Shown: positions 34,932 to 43,374 of the stretch, one piece after another
How the letters are laid out: every line of letters starts with the position of its first letter
How positions within the stretch are numbered: position 1 is the stretch's first letter
NCBI GenBank assembly: GCA_002698225.1
Contig: NZWD01000008.1
Coordinates: 1 to 54,047 of the forward strand
Source of the DNA: Methanobacteriota archaeon
GTDB lineage: Archaea; Thermoplasmatota; Poseidoniia; Poseidoniales; Thalassarchaeaceae
Direction of reading: 5' to 3'
DNA length: 54,047 nt
The notes under the pieces: model-generated
What the model was told of the DNA's origin: nothing
Seen by the model: the letters and a program-made list of their open reading frames with translations, nothing else
Databases searched by the model: none
Translations under genes and position numbers: made by a program

Positions 34932-37297
34932 TCTGCATACTCCCTGCCTTGGGGCTCGTACTGCTCGTGCTCGCCGTTGTGACCAGTCTTCATCAGGTGA
35001 TGCGGCCAGAAAAGGCCGGAGATGTACTGGTCAGAAATGTCACCCTAGCCACACAAGTTTCCCCATTTGCCTTGTTGGTAGGTGCGTTTGTGGTCGATGC
35101 CTCCAGTCTTGATTTAGTGGCCAGATTCGGTGGTCAGGGACTGCCTCTGCTGTATCGTGTCTCGGCCGTTTGGGGTGGTAGAGCCGGACCACTCCTGTTG
35201 TGGGCAGCTCTGCTTGGAGTCGTGACATGGATGATGGCAGAGAAAGACAAGCCAGCTAGACTTGAGGTTCGAATCATGCATGTCTTGGTTGCATCCATTC
35301 TCCTACTGTCATGGTTACTTGACCCATTTGCCGCTGCTGGGCAGCAGCAAGGGGAACTACATCCCTTACTACAGACTGACTTGATGGTCATCCACCCGCC
35401 AATTGTATTCGCCTACTACTCGCTATGCCTCGCCACCGCGAGCGTGGCAATTGCCGGTGTAATCAGACAAGACTCCTCAGAATCGATTCACAACTCACAA
35501 CTTTACTGGGCTAGAGCCGCCTTCCTCGTAGGTACGATTGGGATCGGCCTAGGGGGCTTGTGGGCATACACAGTTCTCGACTGGGGCGGCTATTGGGCTT
35601 GGGATCCGGTTGAGACAGGATCTCTATTGCCCTGGCTCGCCCTCCTGCTGGTTATTCATGTCAGGGCCCAGTCCGGCTCGAAGGCTATTGCAGCCGCACC
35701 CGCAATCGGAATCATCTCCGGCGCGCTAGCTTTCCATGCCACTATGGTCACCCGCGCAAATGGCGTCTGGGCGTCCGTCCATGCATTCGTTGCTGATGGA
35801 GAAGGCACTCTTTCCGAGGACCCGTATCTCAGGGTCCTAGAGATCGCTGAATGGAGTCCTGTGGGTATTGAGGTTACATCGTATCTTGTTGTGATGGTTG
35901 CCATGGGCTGCTTCGCCATGTTGCATTTGGTTAGAGAGCAGAGAGCGTCAGTATCATTGGCTGGCGGACAGACCATGCTGGAGCAGAATCCTTCGATGTC
36001 AAAGATTCTGATTCTGATATTCCTCATCATCGCTCTTTGGATTGGCTCGAGCGCGATACTTGCAGTTGGATTTGCTTTGATGCTGCTGATTGTCAACGGC
36101 GACTCGCATCGACCTCCCATGCATTGGATTTCTCTGGGAGTCGTGATGATGCTGTTCTCCAGTTGGCTGTGGATTTCTGACATCCAGCAGTCAGTCGCTG
36201 CCATGGTACCCTTCCTAGCACCTTGGCTACTATCTCCTGAGAATGAGAGCGAGTTTGAATCCGTGTTATTGCCATTCTCTGACCTCTCAGCGAGAACCCG
36301 TGTGGCACGAATGACTCCTTGGTATGGAGGCACAGCATTCCTGCTGCTTACATGGCTGCTCCTAACCGTCGAGATTGACGGCCCCAGCCTCGAGGCGCAC
36401 GAGTTCTACGGAGCACCGCTACTCGGACTGCTCGCACTCGCTCTGGCACTGTACGGCTGGGGACGCTCACTCCCTGCCGACAAGGGTCCCGCTGTAGTAG
36501 GTCTGGCATTGACCGCCTCGATTACCCTCGCAGCTTTAAGCGACAAACTACCTCTACCCGGCGACCCAGAACTAGTTGTGACAAGTGGCATTACTAGAGG
36601 GGCAGTCGGTGCTTTCGTCCTGACCTGGCTACTCATTTCCCTACCTACAACCGCCAAGCAAGCCTGGCAAACAGCGAAGAGGACCATCCCTCATTTTCGA
36701 GTAGGAGGAACTGGAGGTAGAAATGCTGCCCGCGCGAGGCTCATCGGCTCGCATCTGGCGCACCTTGGGATTCTGCTACTTCTGGTGGGTCACATTCTGA
36801 CTACGACCATGCTAGACCGTTCGGACCCATCTCATCTGATCACTCTTCAGAAGGGCGAGGCAATCGAGCACGAGGGATACGAGATGGTTTTCGTAGGCAT
36901 GGAACTGATTCCCTCGGAGCATCAGGACTACGACTTTCCTGTTGGTGACGGCTTCATCGGGGTATCGATCGAAGTCTGGCAGAACAACGAGCTCATTGAC
37001 ACTCTGAGGCCGGGCATGCTACGATTCGATTCCCCCAGTGGGGCCGTAAACGCTCGCTCTGAGGTTGACAGGATGAGCAGATTGTCTGGTGATACCATTG
37101 TAATCCTTGACCTAGCCCAGTCCAACGACCTACTCAGCTCGATGATTCTTGGAGGCGTAGATGAGGTTGAGACTGTCAGGGTGACCATCTATGATTTGCA
37201 GGGCAGTCATCTGGTCTGGCTTGGCTGGGCCCTAATCATGCTTGGAGGTCTAGCGGCTCTATCAAGCGGCCGAGAAGGGGCGCAGGAAGAGGAGTAG
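34925..37297 (+). CDS. ccmF: Cytochrome c haem lyase CcmF-like protein
   Basis: The 790-aa polytopic protein handles haem for cytochrome c maturation. The haem-handling WWD-type stretch is present (GLWAYTVLDWGGYWAWDPVETGSLLPWL, ~210-235). So are the conserved CcmF histidine contexts MVIHPPIVFAYY (~155), MVTRANGVWASVHAF (~284) and SHLAHLGILLLLVGHI (~608), and the large C-terminal outer domain ending in a last helix (SHLVWLGWALIMLGGLAAL). At 790 aa it is longer than bacterial CcmF (~650). It starts at a GTG inside the reductase stop. No CcmE, CcmH or CcmABCD genes are nearby. Confidence 0.92.
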   Translation: MVICILPALGLVLLVLAVVTSLHQVMRPEKAGDVLVRNVTLATQVSPFALLVGAFVVDASSLDLVARFGGQGLPLLYRVSAVWGGRAGPLLLWAALLGVVTWMMAEKDKPARLEVRIMHVLVASILLLSWLLDPFAAAGQQQGELHPLLQTDLMVIHPPIVFAYYSLCLATASVAIAGVIRQDSSESIHNSQLYWARAAFLVGTIGIGLGGLWAYTVLDWGGYWAWDPVETGSLLPWLALLLVIHVRAQSGSKAIAAAPAIGIISGALAFHATMVTRANGVWASVHAFVADGEGTLSEDPYLRVLEIAEWSPVGIEVTSYLVVMVAMGCFAMLHLVREQRASVSLAGGQTMLEQNPSMSKILILIFLIIALWIGSSAILAVGFALMLLIVNGDSHRPPMHWISLGVVMMLFSSWLWISDIQQSVAAMVPFLAPWLLSPENESEFESVLLPFSDLSARTRVARMTPWYGGTAFLLLTWLLLTVEIDGPSLEAHEFYGAPLLGLLALALALYGWGRSLPADKGPAVVGLALTASITLAALSDKLPLPGDPELVVTSGITRGAVGAFVLTWLLISLPTTAKQAWQTAKRTIPHFRVGGTGGRNAARARLIGSHLAHLGILLLLVGHILTTTMLDRSDPSHLITLQKGEAIEHEGYEMVFVGMELIPSEHQDYDFPVGDGFIGVSIEVWQNNELIDTLRPGMLRFDSPSGAVNARSEVDRMSRLSGDTIVILDLAQSNDLLSSMILGGVDEVETVRVTIYDLQGSHLVWLGWALIMLGGLAALSSGREGAQEEE

Positions 37298-37307
37298 ACC
37301 CGTTTAA

Positions 37308-37324
37308 TCCACCCTTTGGGTGGA
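37308..37324. terminator. Perfect 7-bp hairpin after ccmF
   Basis: TCCACCC-TTT-GGGTGGA at 37308-37324 forms a perfect seven-base stem with a three-base loop, ten bases after the ccmF stop. There is no U tract after it, so it is not a classical bacterial terminator. It could be an RNA-processing or 3'-end-stabilising structure, or part of the next gene's leader. Confidence 0.35.
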
Positions 37325-37366
37325 CCGAGCGTATCAAAAAGGGGAGATAGGTCGGCGGGTCGCCTC

Positions 37367-37372
37367 AGGAGG
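37367..37372 (+). promoter_or_regulatory. Shine-Dalgarno AGGAGG of the FKBP gene
   Basis: AGGAGG lies seven bases before ATG 37380. It decides the start of the FKBP gene and rejects the longer track ORF that begins at 37320, which overlaps the hairpin. Confidence 0.75.
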
Positions 37373-37379
37373 CTATTAC

Positions 37380-38075
37380 ATGGATAACGGCACAATAGTC
37401 CACATCGATTATGATCTATTCAATGCAGATAATGACAAGCTCATCGAGACCACTCGTGAGGACATCGCCAAGGAGCACGACGCTCATGACGAGACTCGCA
37501 CTTATTCCCCCATGATTACCGTCATAGGAGATGGCAGACTGATTGCAGGGTTCGAGTCACATCTCAATGAGGCAGAGGCTGAGGCCGACTACAGTATCGA
37601 CATTGAACCCTCAGATGCCTACGGCGAGCGCGATGCGAGCCTCGTAGAGACCATCGGCCAGAATGTGCTGATGCGTAGTGTGCGCGACCCCGAGATGCTC
37701 GGAATCGGCGCACCTGTGGAGATTGGTGGACGCCAAGGCATTCTACAGTTCCTCAGCGCTGGTCGTGCTAGGATAGACTACAACCATCCTCTGGCAGGGG
37801 TCACTCTGCGCTACAATTACCGAATCACCAAGGTCGTCGAGGATCGTAGTGAGAAGGTCGAAACTCTACTCAACATGAACACTGGACGCGACGATTTTGA
37901 GGTAGAATTTGAAGGCGATGACCTGACAATCACCACTCCCGAGGCTGTGGCTTACGATCAGAACTGGACCTTCACCAAGTTCAGCCTCGTGCGCACTCTA
38001 AGGGACCACCTTGGAGTTGGCATCGTAGTGTTCAAGGAAGTCCATGAGCCTCGTGTGGCGGATGAAGAAGAATAA
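37380..38075 (+). CDS. FKBP-type peptidyl-prolyl isomerase (SlyD-like)
   Basis: From ATG 37380 the 231-aa protein begins with MDNGTIVHIDYDLFNADNDKLIETTRE, typical of SlyD-like archaeal FKBPs. GDGRLIAGFESHLNEAEAEADYSIDIEPSDAYGERDASLVETI marks the split FKBP with its insert-in-flap domain (VRDPEMLGIGAPVEIGGRQGILQFLSAGRARIDYNHPLAGVTLRYNYRI). A further ~70-residue C-terminal domain matches that of the long archaeal FKBP26 type. It catalyses proline isomerisation and acts as a cytosolic chaperone. The His-rich metal tail of bacterial SlyD is absent. Confidence 0.9.
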   Translation: MDNGTIVHIDYDLFNADNDKLIETTREDIAKEHDAHDETRTYSPMITVIGDGRLIAGFESHLNEAEAEADYSIDIEPSDAYGERDASLVETIGQNVLMRSVRDPEMLGIGAPVEIGGRQGILQFLSAGRARIDYNHPLAGVTLRYNYRITKVVEDRSEKVETLLNMNTGRDDFEVEFEGDDLTITTPEAVAYDQNWTFTKFSLVRTLRDHLGVGIVVFKEVHEPRVADEEE

Positions 38076-38126
38076 TCACCCAGTGCAACATTCTTCCCCT
38101 ACTGCCCGTTCGATTATCTTGCCTCA

Positions 38127-38228
38127 ATGACGACGACAGGGTTACCGAGCGAAGGCATTGACGTTCCCTATGAGTACCGAGAGGCACCAAACATACAGCG
38201 TATTGAAGTCACATTGACCTCCCCGTGA
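38127..38228 (+). CDS. Possible 33-aa small ORF
   Basis: ATG 38127 opens a reading frame MTTTGLPSEGIDVPYEYREAPNIQRIEVTLTSP that ends four bases before the ATG of the lipoprotein gene. The composition is protein-like and the position fits a leader-like or small gene between fkbp and the lipoprotein. No Shine-Dalgarno and no known family are seen, and ORFs of this length are common by chance. Weak call. Confidence 0.25.
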   Translation: MTTTGLPSEGIDVPYEYREAPNIQRIEVTLTSP

Positions 38229-38231
38229 ACC

Positions 38232-38849
38232 ATGCGAGGTTGCTTCGAGGCACTAACCGTCCTCGCCCTGCTGCTCGTGTCCACACTGACCTCTGGATGC
38301 CTAGGACTAGCCGCTCAGAGAGAAGTGATGGAATCATGGCGAGAGCTCCCGTCAACATTCCCCAAGGAGGAGAACTTTGGTTGGGACCACACCTTCGAAT
38401 CATCAGGAATCGAAGCGGCCGATCCATTCCAGAGGGAGGAGCTGATTATGTTCGACGAGAGTGTGAATGAGCTGGTTATCAATTTCCGGGCCCAGTTCCC
38501 TTGGTCATCGCAGATTGAGGAAGTGATAGGAAACGAGACCAATGAGTTCCGCTATGTCGAGGTGCGACTGTGGGAGCCTGGCGTTAAGGAGACCGGTGGC
38601 AACCCGTACTGGGAGGTTAGGGCCACGCAGGACTACCCTCAGACTGTCTTCGTACTCGGAAATGGCAGTTTTATGGATGGAAACTGGCTTTTCGAGATTG
38701 AGGCTAGAGGGTACGGAATAACCGCCCCGATAGAGCAACTCTCTTTCCATGACAGCTTTGATGTGTACCTCACCATAACGCGTCCATGCGTGCGCTTCGA
38801 AGAGGTACATGATACGGGCGAATGTACATTTCTGAGCGATTTGGAGTGA
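38232..38849 (+). CDS. Small lipoprotein, unknown function
   Basis: The 205-aa product has a lipoprotein signal: MRGCFEALTVLALLLVSTLTSGC, with lipobox TSGC. The mature domain is beta-rich with many aromatic residues (ELVINFRAQFPWSSQIEEV, RYVEVRLWEPGV, YWEVRATQDYPQTVFVLGNGSFMDGNWLFEIEARGYG). This recalls a single beta-sandwich such as a C2/PPC-like domain, and there is one disulphide candidate (CVRFEEVHDTGEC). No family is recognised. It likely sits on the outer face of the membrane. The next gene is rps2 on the same strand. Confidence 0.7.
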   Translation: MRGCFEALTVLALLLVSTLTSGCLGLAAQREVMESWRELPSTFPKEENFGWDHTFESSGIEAADPFQREELIMFDESVNELVINFRAQFPWSSQIEEVIGNETNEFRYVEVRLWEPGVKETGGNPYWEVRATQDYPQTVFVLGNGSFMDGNWLFEIEARGYGITAPIEQLSFHDSFDVYLTITRPCVRFEEVHDTGECTFLSDLE

Positions 38850-38920
38850 CCTTCGCCATACGGGGCGATGCGTAGCGCTTATCAGTCAATGTCAGGTCGC
38901 CGCGACGCTGAGGATTCAAC

Positions 38921-39535
38921 TTGGATGAAAGTCTAGCCCCCCTAGTTCCGCTCGATGTGTACGAGCAGCATGCGGTCCACATAGGAACCAACCAGAAGTC
39001 AGCGGACATGCGAAAGTTCCTGGACACCATGCGCCAAGATGGTGGAGGACTACATCTGATTGATGTTCATCAGACCGATTCTCGTATCAGGACGGTAGCC
39101 AAGTTCCTGTCAAACTACGATCCCGAGAGGATTCTCGTCGTCAGCGCCCGCCAGTACGGCCAGCGCCCGGCTCGCAAGTTCGCCGAGTGTGTTGGTGCAA
39201 TGCGCATCGTTGGGCGCTTCATTCCAGGTACACTGACCAACTCCAGACTCAGAACATATGTCGAGCCTGAGGTGATTCTGGTTACCGATCCAGCAGCAGA
39301 CTCTCAAGCTCTCTCTGAGGCAGTCAGCTCTGGTTTACCAGTCGTCGGCATCTGTGACGCCAACAACAGGCTCCGAAATGTCGATCTAGTTCTTCCCGCC
39401 AATAACAAGGGTCGACTCTCGCTGGCTCTAATCTACTGGCTGCTTGCACGTGAGATGCTCAAGATAAGGAGCTCAATTTCAGACGCTGACTGGGAACGCT
39501 CCCAAAGCGTCGATGACTGGGAATCAACCTTCTGA
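38921..39535 (+). CDS. rps2: 30S ribosomal protein S2
   Basis: The 204-aa small-subunit protein is recognised by YEQHAVHIGTNQKSADMRKFL, HLIDVHQTDSRIRTVAKFLS, GRFIPGTLTN, PEVILVTDPAADSQALSEAVSSGLPVVGICDANN and the end LALIYWLLAREMLKIR. The length is that of archaeal S2. The start is a TTG (MDESLAPLVP) with GCTGAGG upstream; no in-frame ATG precedes HAVHIG. In many archaea S2 belongs to the rpoN-enolase-S2 cluster, but here it is followed by Dus. Confidence 0.96.
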   Translation: MDESLAPLVPLDVYEQHAVHIGTNQKSADMRKFLDTMRQDGGGLHLIDVHQTDSRIRTVAKFLSNYDPERILVVSARQYGQRPARKFAECVGAMRIVGRFIPGTLTNSRLRTYVEPEVILVTDPAADSQALSEAVSSGLPVVGICDANNRLRNVDLVLPANNKGRLSLALIYWLLAREMLKIRSSISDADWERSQSVDDWESTF

Positions 39536-39575
39536 GTCGCGACGAACTCATAGGTCTCCTACTGAACGGATTACC

Positions 39576-40556
39576 ATGTGGACTGCCAATCCCCCGCTAT
39601 TCCTTGCTCCGATGGCCGGCGTCACCGATCTGGCCTATCGACTGCTCGCTAGTGAGTGCGGAGCCGACTACACGGTCACTGAGTTCACAGCCGCATCCGG
39701 GCTTACGCGTAGGAATACGAACTCCTGGCTCAAGGTTGAGAGTGACCCGAGGGAGAGCCCTTTCATCCCACAGATATTCGGCGGTGATATCGACGAAATG
39801 GTAACCACAGTCAAGCTGCTGCAGGATCGTGCCGACATCATCGATCTCAACTTCGGTTGCCCCGCACCTAAGGTCTGCCGCAACGACGCTGGAGCGGCCC
39901 TTTTGCGTGACCCGGACAGAGTCGTGCAGATGGTAAGAGCATGCATCGAAGCCGCAGATGTCCCCATTACTGTGAAGATGCGGCTGGGAACGGGCAGCGG
40001 ACCGAATACAGCTCTAGAGATTTGCGAGAGACTAGAGGCCGAAGGAGTCGAGCGTATCTGTGTTCATGGACGAACCCTGAGGCAGCGCTATTCGGGTGAA
40101 TCCGACTGGTCTCAGATCAGGGATATCGTTCAGGCCGTTCAGATCCCAGTCATCGCTAACGGTGATGTCGTCGATGCTAAGACTACCGCTGCGTGTCTAG
40201 AGCAAACAGGTGCTGCTGGTCTGATGGTCGGCCGTGGAGCAATCGGCAGACCGACTTTATTCCATGAAATCAAGCGTGATCTCGGATGGTCAAATGACAA
40301 GCCTCCGTGGCGAGATGACGATCCAGCAGTAGCCAGATACTGGTGCTGGGAGAGGTACATCGAGCTGAGCTCGGAACTTTATCACGAACACTACAATAAG
40401 AATCTCAAGCGCCATGCGGTATCATTCACCAAGGGACTCCCCGGTGCGTCGGCAATGAGGGTTGAGTTACATTCTATTCACGACCAAAGGTTACTCGGTC
40501 GAAGAGTCTCGGAGTACCTAGAGAATCTCGCCTGCTCCCCTGAGGTGGTGGTCTGA
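39576..40556 (+). CDS. dus: tRNA-dihydrouridine synthase
   Basis: This FMN enzyme reduces uridines in the tRNA D loop. The TIM barrel starts FLAPMAGVTDLAYRLLASECGAD. The active site shows NFGCPAPKVCRNDAGAALL, then VKMRLGTG, ICVHGRTLRQRYSG, ANGDV and GLMVGRGAIGRPTLF. ATG 39576 (MWTANPPLFLAPMAGV, 326 aa) is preferred to 39513, which lies inside rps2 and adds a basic stretch lacking in the family. The stop overlaps the DUF2237 start by one base. Confidence 0.95.
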   Translation: MWTANPPLFLAPMAGVTDLAYRLLASECGADYTVTEFTAASGLTRRNTNSWLKVESDPRESPFIPQIFGGDIDEMVTTVKLLQDRADIIDLNFGCPAPKVCRNDAGAALLRDPDRVVQMVRACIEAADVPITVKMRLGTGSGPNTALEICERLEAEGVERICVHGRTLRQRYSGESDWSQIRDIVQAVQIPVIANGDVVDAKTTAACLEQTGAAGLMVGRGAIGRPTLFHEIKRDLGWSNDKPPWRDDDPAVARYWCWERYIELSSELYHEHYNKNLKRHAVSFTKGLPGASAMRVELHSIHDQRLLGRRVSEYLENLACSPEVVV

Positions 40557-40918
40557 TGCATGATTCAATCAATGTCAGAGGTACTGAGTTGCAAGAGTGT
40601 TCTATCGAACCACTGACAGGATGGTTACGTGATGGATGCTGCAATACTGACGATAGAGACTTAGGATCGCATACTGTATGCGCGATAGTTACAGAGGAAT
40701 TCTTGCAATTCGCTCTATCTCTGGGTAATGACCTGATTACTCCAGCACCTCAATTCGGCTTCCCTGGCCTGAAGCCGGGAGACAGATGGTGTGTATGCGC
40801 TGGGACATGGCAGGATGCTGCCGAATCCGGGCTGGCATGCCCAGTAGTCTTGGAGGCTACTCATGAGGAGGCGTTAGCGGTCTGTGACCTTGAGATGCTG
40901 GAGACCCACGCTGTTTAA
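40556..40918 (+). CDS. DUF2237 family protein
   Basis: This 120-aa protein follows the DUF2237 pattern very closely: NVRGTELQECSIEPLTGWLRDGCCNTDDRDLGSHTVCAIVTEEFLQFALSLGNDL, then FGFPGLKPGDRWCVCAGTWQDAAESGLACPVVLEATHEEAL. The four to six conserved cysteines are all present. The family is widespread in bacteria and its function is unknown. It is translationally coupled to dus (TGATG) and its stop overlaps the convergent regulator by four bases. Confidence 0.92.
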   Translation: MHDSINVRGTELQECSIEPLTGWLRDGCCNTDDRDLGSHTVCAIVTEEFLQFALSLGNDLITPAPQFGFPGLKPGDRWCVCAGTWQDAAESGLACPVVLEATHEEALAVCDLEMLETHAV

Positions 40919-42009
40919 TTCTCAGATATCACGAGAGCCTCGTCAAGCCTCTGTGCTACAGTTTTCATCCTCCGTAGAGTTCTCTCAGCCCTTCTCATCA
41001 CTACCTCTCTGATCGCAGAACCGTCCTTACCTGCAACCCTAATTCCATACGGCATTCTACCTCCAAGAGTATTGAGTAGGATTCGTTGAGCGTCTAGATT
41101 AACCGGTTCGAGTATTGACTGCACCTTGTCAGAATCTAATGATTTCTTGCGAACTCCAGCAATCAAGGATTTGGATACCGAATCATCCAGTCTCCCCAAA
41201 CCCCCTCTTGTCATTAGCCAATCCTCACCTCTTGCATCGTTCTGCCTCATCAATCCAGCATAGATGTCCTGAGCTAGACGCTCCAGCATGGGCACTCTCT
41301 CTACGATTCCCGCTGCTCTCATACGCTCCACTGAACGCTGTACTCTTGACCGCGAATCTCCGACCTTCTCAGATAGTGCTAGTAGACTAACTGCGGTACT
41401 GCTACCTGCCAATTCTTCAAGCAGCGTGCGCGACAAACCGTCACCCTTCTTCGCTCGTTCTCCATTGAGTCCAAGCTCGCGCACCAAAGCATCGAGAGTG
41501 TCCTCTCCCTCGACTAATGCTCTAGGCTCTGCTACCTCGATACGGAAACCGTGCTCTTCTTCCTCAGAAGGCACACCCATCCTGTCTTTGGAATCGGAGA
41601 CAAAGGATGAGAGGAGACTGAGTCGTTGATTCAGTATGACTTTGGCTTGAGCGGAGATTAGTTCCATCGAAGCGGACATCGATCCTCCACGCAGAACATG
41701 GACATGCCACCGGTCATCGGTTTGGGTTGCGACGAGACCGGATTCACGTAGTTTGACCAGTTGGTGATGGACGCCTGTTTGGGATAGCCCGCTTACATCA
41801 CTGATTGACTTAGTATCCCACCCCCTCAGTGGCTCTGCTAGGAATGTTAGTCCCATCATACGGTGAAGCGCACCCTGCTCGTCATCGACGCTGATACCGT
41901 CGCTCTTGCGCCTCACTAGACCCATAGAATCGAGCATCCAGGCAAGCAGGACATCAGGGTCCCGACTTCCCGTAGGCATCGCTGATTCAGTCAACCTGAC
42001 TCTGAACAT
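40915..42009 (-). CDS. Double winged-helix transcriptional regulator
   Basis: From ATG 42009 (MFRVRLTESAMPTGSRDPD, 364 aa; ATG 41979 also possible) the protein has one ArsR/MarR-like winged helix at ~65-125 (TKSISDVSGLSQTGVHHQLVKLRESGLVATQ). A second lies at ~205-255 (AVSLLALSEKVGDSRSRVQRSVERMRAAGIVERV), with a long helical C-terminal part. There are no metal-binding cysteines. It is the third regulator in a minus-strand series with the membrane-anchored winged-helix protein and HxlR. The target is unknown. The track's 42096 start overlaps the upstream gene. Confidence 0.7.
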   Translation of the reverse strand: MFRVRLTESAMPTGSRDPDVLLAWMLDSMGLVRRKSDGISVDDEQGALHRMMGLTFLAEPLRGWDTKSISDVSGLSQTGVHHQLVKLRESGLVATQTDDRWHVHVLRGGSMSASMELISAQAKVILNQRLSLLSSFVSDSKDRMGVPSEEEEHGFRIEVAEPRALVEGEDTLDALVRELGLNGERAKKGDGLSRTLLEELAGSSTAVSLLALSEKVGDSRSRVQRSVERMRAAGIVERVPMLERLAQDIYAGLMRQNDARGEDWLMTRGGLGRLDDSVSKSLIAGVRKKSLDSDKVQSILEPVNLDAQRILLNTLGGRMPYGIRVAGKDGSAIREVVMRRAERTLRRMKTVAQRLDEALVISEN

Positions 42010-42065
42010 GCGCGCTCCGCGCGCATCCCTAGGCACAAGAGGCTTAGCCAAGATGTGGGACACAC

Positions 42066-42737
42066 TCAGGCGTATTCGGCCCGGATATCGAGCCACGGGT
42101 AATCGACTTGTGAGGTCTGCAGACCGGACAGGTGAGGGGCTAAAGATAGCCCAGAGGCGCCGACTATGCCGCGTTGGCGGAGAACCCCGATTGCAGAATG
42201 AACCGAGGCTCTAGAACGACCGAGATCCCGGGCCAATTCGGCTTGTGAAGCGGGCTTGGGCATCCTAGATAGCCTGGCAACGACTTTTCTCTGTACTGTC
42301 GAAAGTCCGACAGGTAGCATCTCAGCTGCTCTGGCTTGATCGGTGACACCAGTACCGGCGAGAATCTCCACCTGAGAAGGAGCTCCAGCGTAGTAACATG
42401 TCCGTCCATTGACAGACATCGTGGTCACCGAACGCTCGTTGATTAAAACATCTAGATGATGCCTCAATGTACCGTTAGCAGCATCGAGTTGCCGCTGCAA
42501 CTCCCTGTAGTGGATACCAGGAGAACGCTCGAGAGTAGACAGGATGTTTCTCCTCAGCGGATGCTCCCATGAATGATCGTGAGGCGCAGCCAGAGTACCC
42601 TCAGAGACTGGAACTAACATCGGAATCAGACCGCCTAGGCCGATTACTCCACCTCCAACTGCGGCCAGCCCGTCGAAGAACCAAGAACGCTTACTGCGCC
42701 ACTGTTCAAGCAGAGCCATGACTCTGTTCCTCGACAT
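42066..42737 (-). CDS. Membrane-anchored winged-helix regulator
   Basis: From ATG 42737 (MSRNRVMALLEQWR, 223 aa) there is one membrane helix near the N-terminus (WFFDGLAAVGGGVIGLGGLIPMLVPV), then two winged helices. The first is DHSWEHPLRRNILSTLERSPGIHYRELQRQLDAANGTLRHHLDVL; the second is STVQRKVVARLSRMPKPASQAELARDLGRSRASVHSAIGVLRQRG. Membrane-tethered winged-helix proteins of this shape are common in Thermoplasmata-related archaea. It may sense an envelope signal. It starts 52 bases after hxlR and is followed by the double winged-helix regulator. Confidence 0.72.
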   Translation of the reverse strand: MSRNRVMALLEQWRSKRSWFFDGLAAVGGGVIGLGGLIPMLVPVSEGTLAAPHDHSWEHPLRRNILSTLERSPGIHYRELQRQLDAANGTLRHHLDVLINERSVTTMSVNGRTCYYAGAPSQVEILAGTGVTDQARAAEMLPVGLSTVQRKVVARLSRMPKPASQAELARDLGRSRASVHSAIGVLRQRGIVGASGLSLAPHLSGLQTSQVDYPWLDIRAEYA

Positions 42738-42789
42738 ACGACCTTTGAAGCATACGGTCCGGTGTATCACCAATGCTCTCGGTTGCAGC

Positions 42790-43245
42790 TCAATTTGGCC
42801 CGACCACACGACCCTGTTGGATCTTCATGTAAGCCACTAGGGGACTTAGCAGCCTACCTGCCTCACGCCCGTGGTCGGTAAGCCTGTAGATGACACGGAT
42901 TGGAGGGCCATCATCGACTATCCTGTCGACAAGCCCATTCTCCACGCATGTGGTAAGTTTGTCGGACAGCGTCCTGCTGCTTATGCCACGCAGAAGTTTC
43001 CTCATCTCGTTGAATCTGCGATCACCTGCAATGTATAGAGTAGCGAGAATCTCTATTGCCCACTTCGAGCTGAAAATCGAGAATGCTTCTACGGCTGCGT
43101 CGACTTCCCAAGAAACATCGAACTCTTCGTTGTTATATTCTCCAAACAACCGGCGAACCATCGCTCCATTGCCCTCAACTTCCTCAAGAGCCTCTTCGAT
43201 TTTTTTCAAATCACTCGCGGTTATTCGCATAGGGTCAGAGGCCAT
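42790..43245 (-). CDS. HxlR-family transcriptional regulator
   Basis: The 151-aa protein has an HxlR winged helix at ~55-140: FSSKWAIEILATLYIAGDRRFNEMRKLLRGISSRTLSDKLTTCVENGLVDRIVDDGPPIRVIYRLTDHGREAGRLLSPLVAYM. The family normally binds palindromic operators as dimers and responds to aldehydes, quinones or redox signals. Its N-terminal ~50 residues are an extra acidic extension. It begins a three-regulator series and is divergent from an unlisted 50-aa gene; two similar palindromic sites lie between them. Confidence 0.88.
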   Translation of the reverse strand: MASDPMRITASDLKKIEEALEEVEGNGAMVRRLFGEYNNEEFDVSWEVDAAVEAFSIFSSKWAIEILATLYIAGDRRFNEMRKLLRGISSRTLSDKLTTCVENGLVDRIVDDGPPIRVIYRLTDHGREAGRLLSPLVAYMKIQQGRVVGPN

Positions 43246-43272
43246 AGTAACAGGTTGTCGAGAAGGTATCTA

Positions 43273-43356
43273 GTGTATAAAATGCACTTCGGTGTAATCG
43301 CGAATACTAGCCGCTTGAAATATAGGTTGCTAGAGGTTGGTGTGTAAACCGCACTT
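43273..43356. promoter_or_regulatory. Two palindrome-like sites between hxlR and the 50-aa gene
   Basis: GTGTATAAAATGCACTT (43273-43289) and GTGTGTAAACCGCACTT (43340-43356) match at 14 of 17 bases, 67 bases apart, and both have GTG...CAC dyad ends. Read on the minus strand, the first contains TTTTATAC, spaced to serve as the hxlR TATA box. The second would sit over the transcription start set by AAATATAG (43318-43325) for the 50-aa gene. The layout suggests HxlR binding and autorepression. No binding data. Confidence 0.5.
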
Positions 43357-43362
43357 GGTTAC

Positions 43363-43368
43363 AGGAGG
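43363..43368 (+). promoter_or_regulatory. Shine-Dalgarno AGGAGG of the 50-aa gene
   Basis: A perfect AGGAGG is followed by six bases and ATG 43375. It is one of the best ribosome sites in the window and is the main evidence that the short ORF is translated. Confidence 0.75.
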
Positions 43369-43374
43369 AAACTT

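Noticed and set aside
37308-37324. Classical intrinsic terminator after ccmF
   Set aside because: The stem is perfect but no T run follows; kept only as a hairpin of uncertain role.
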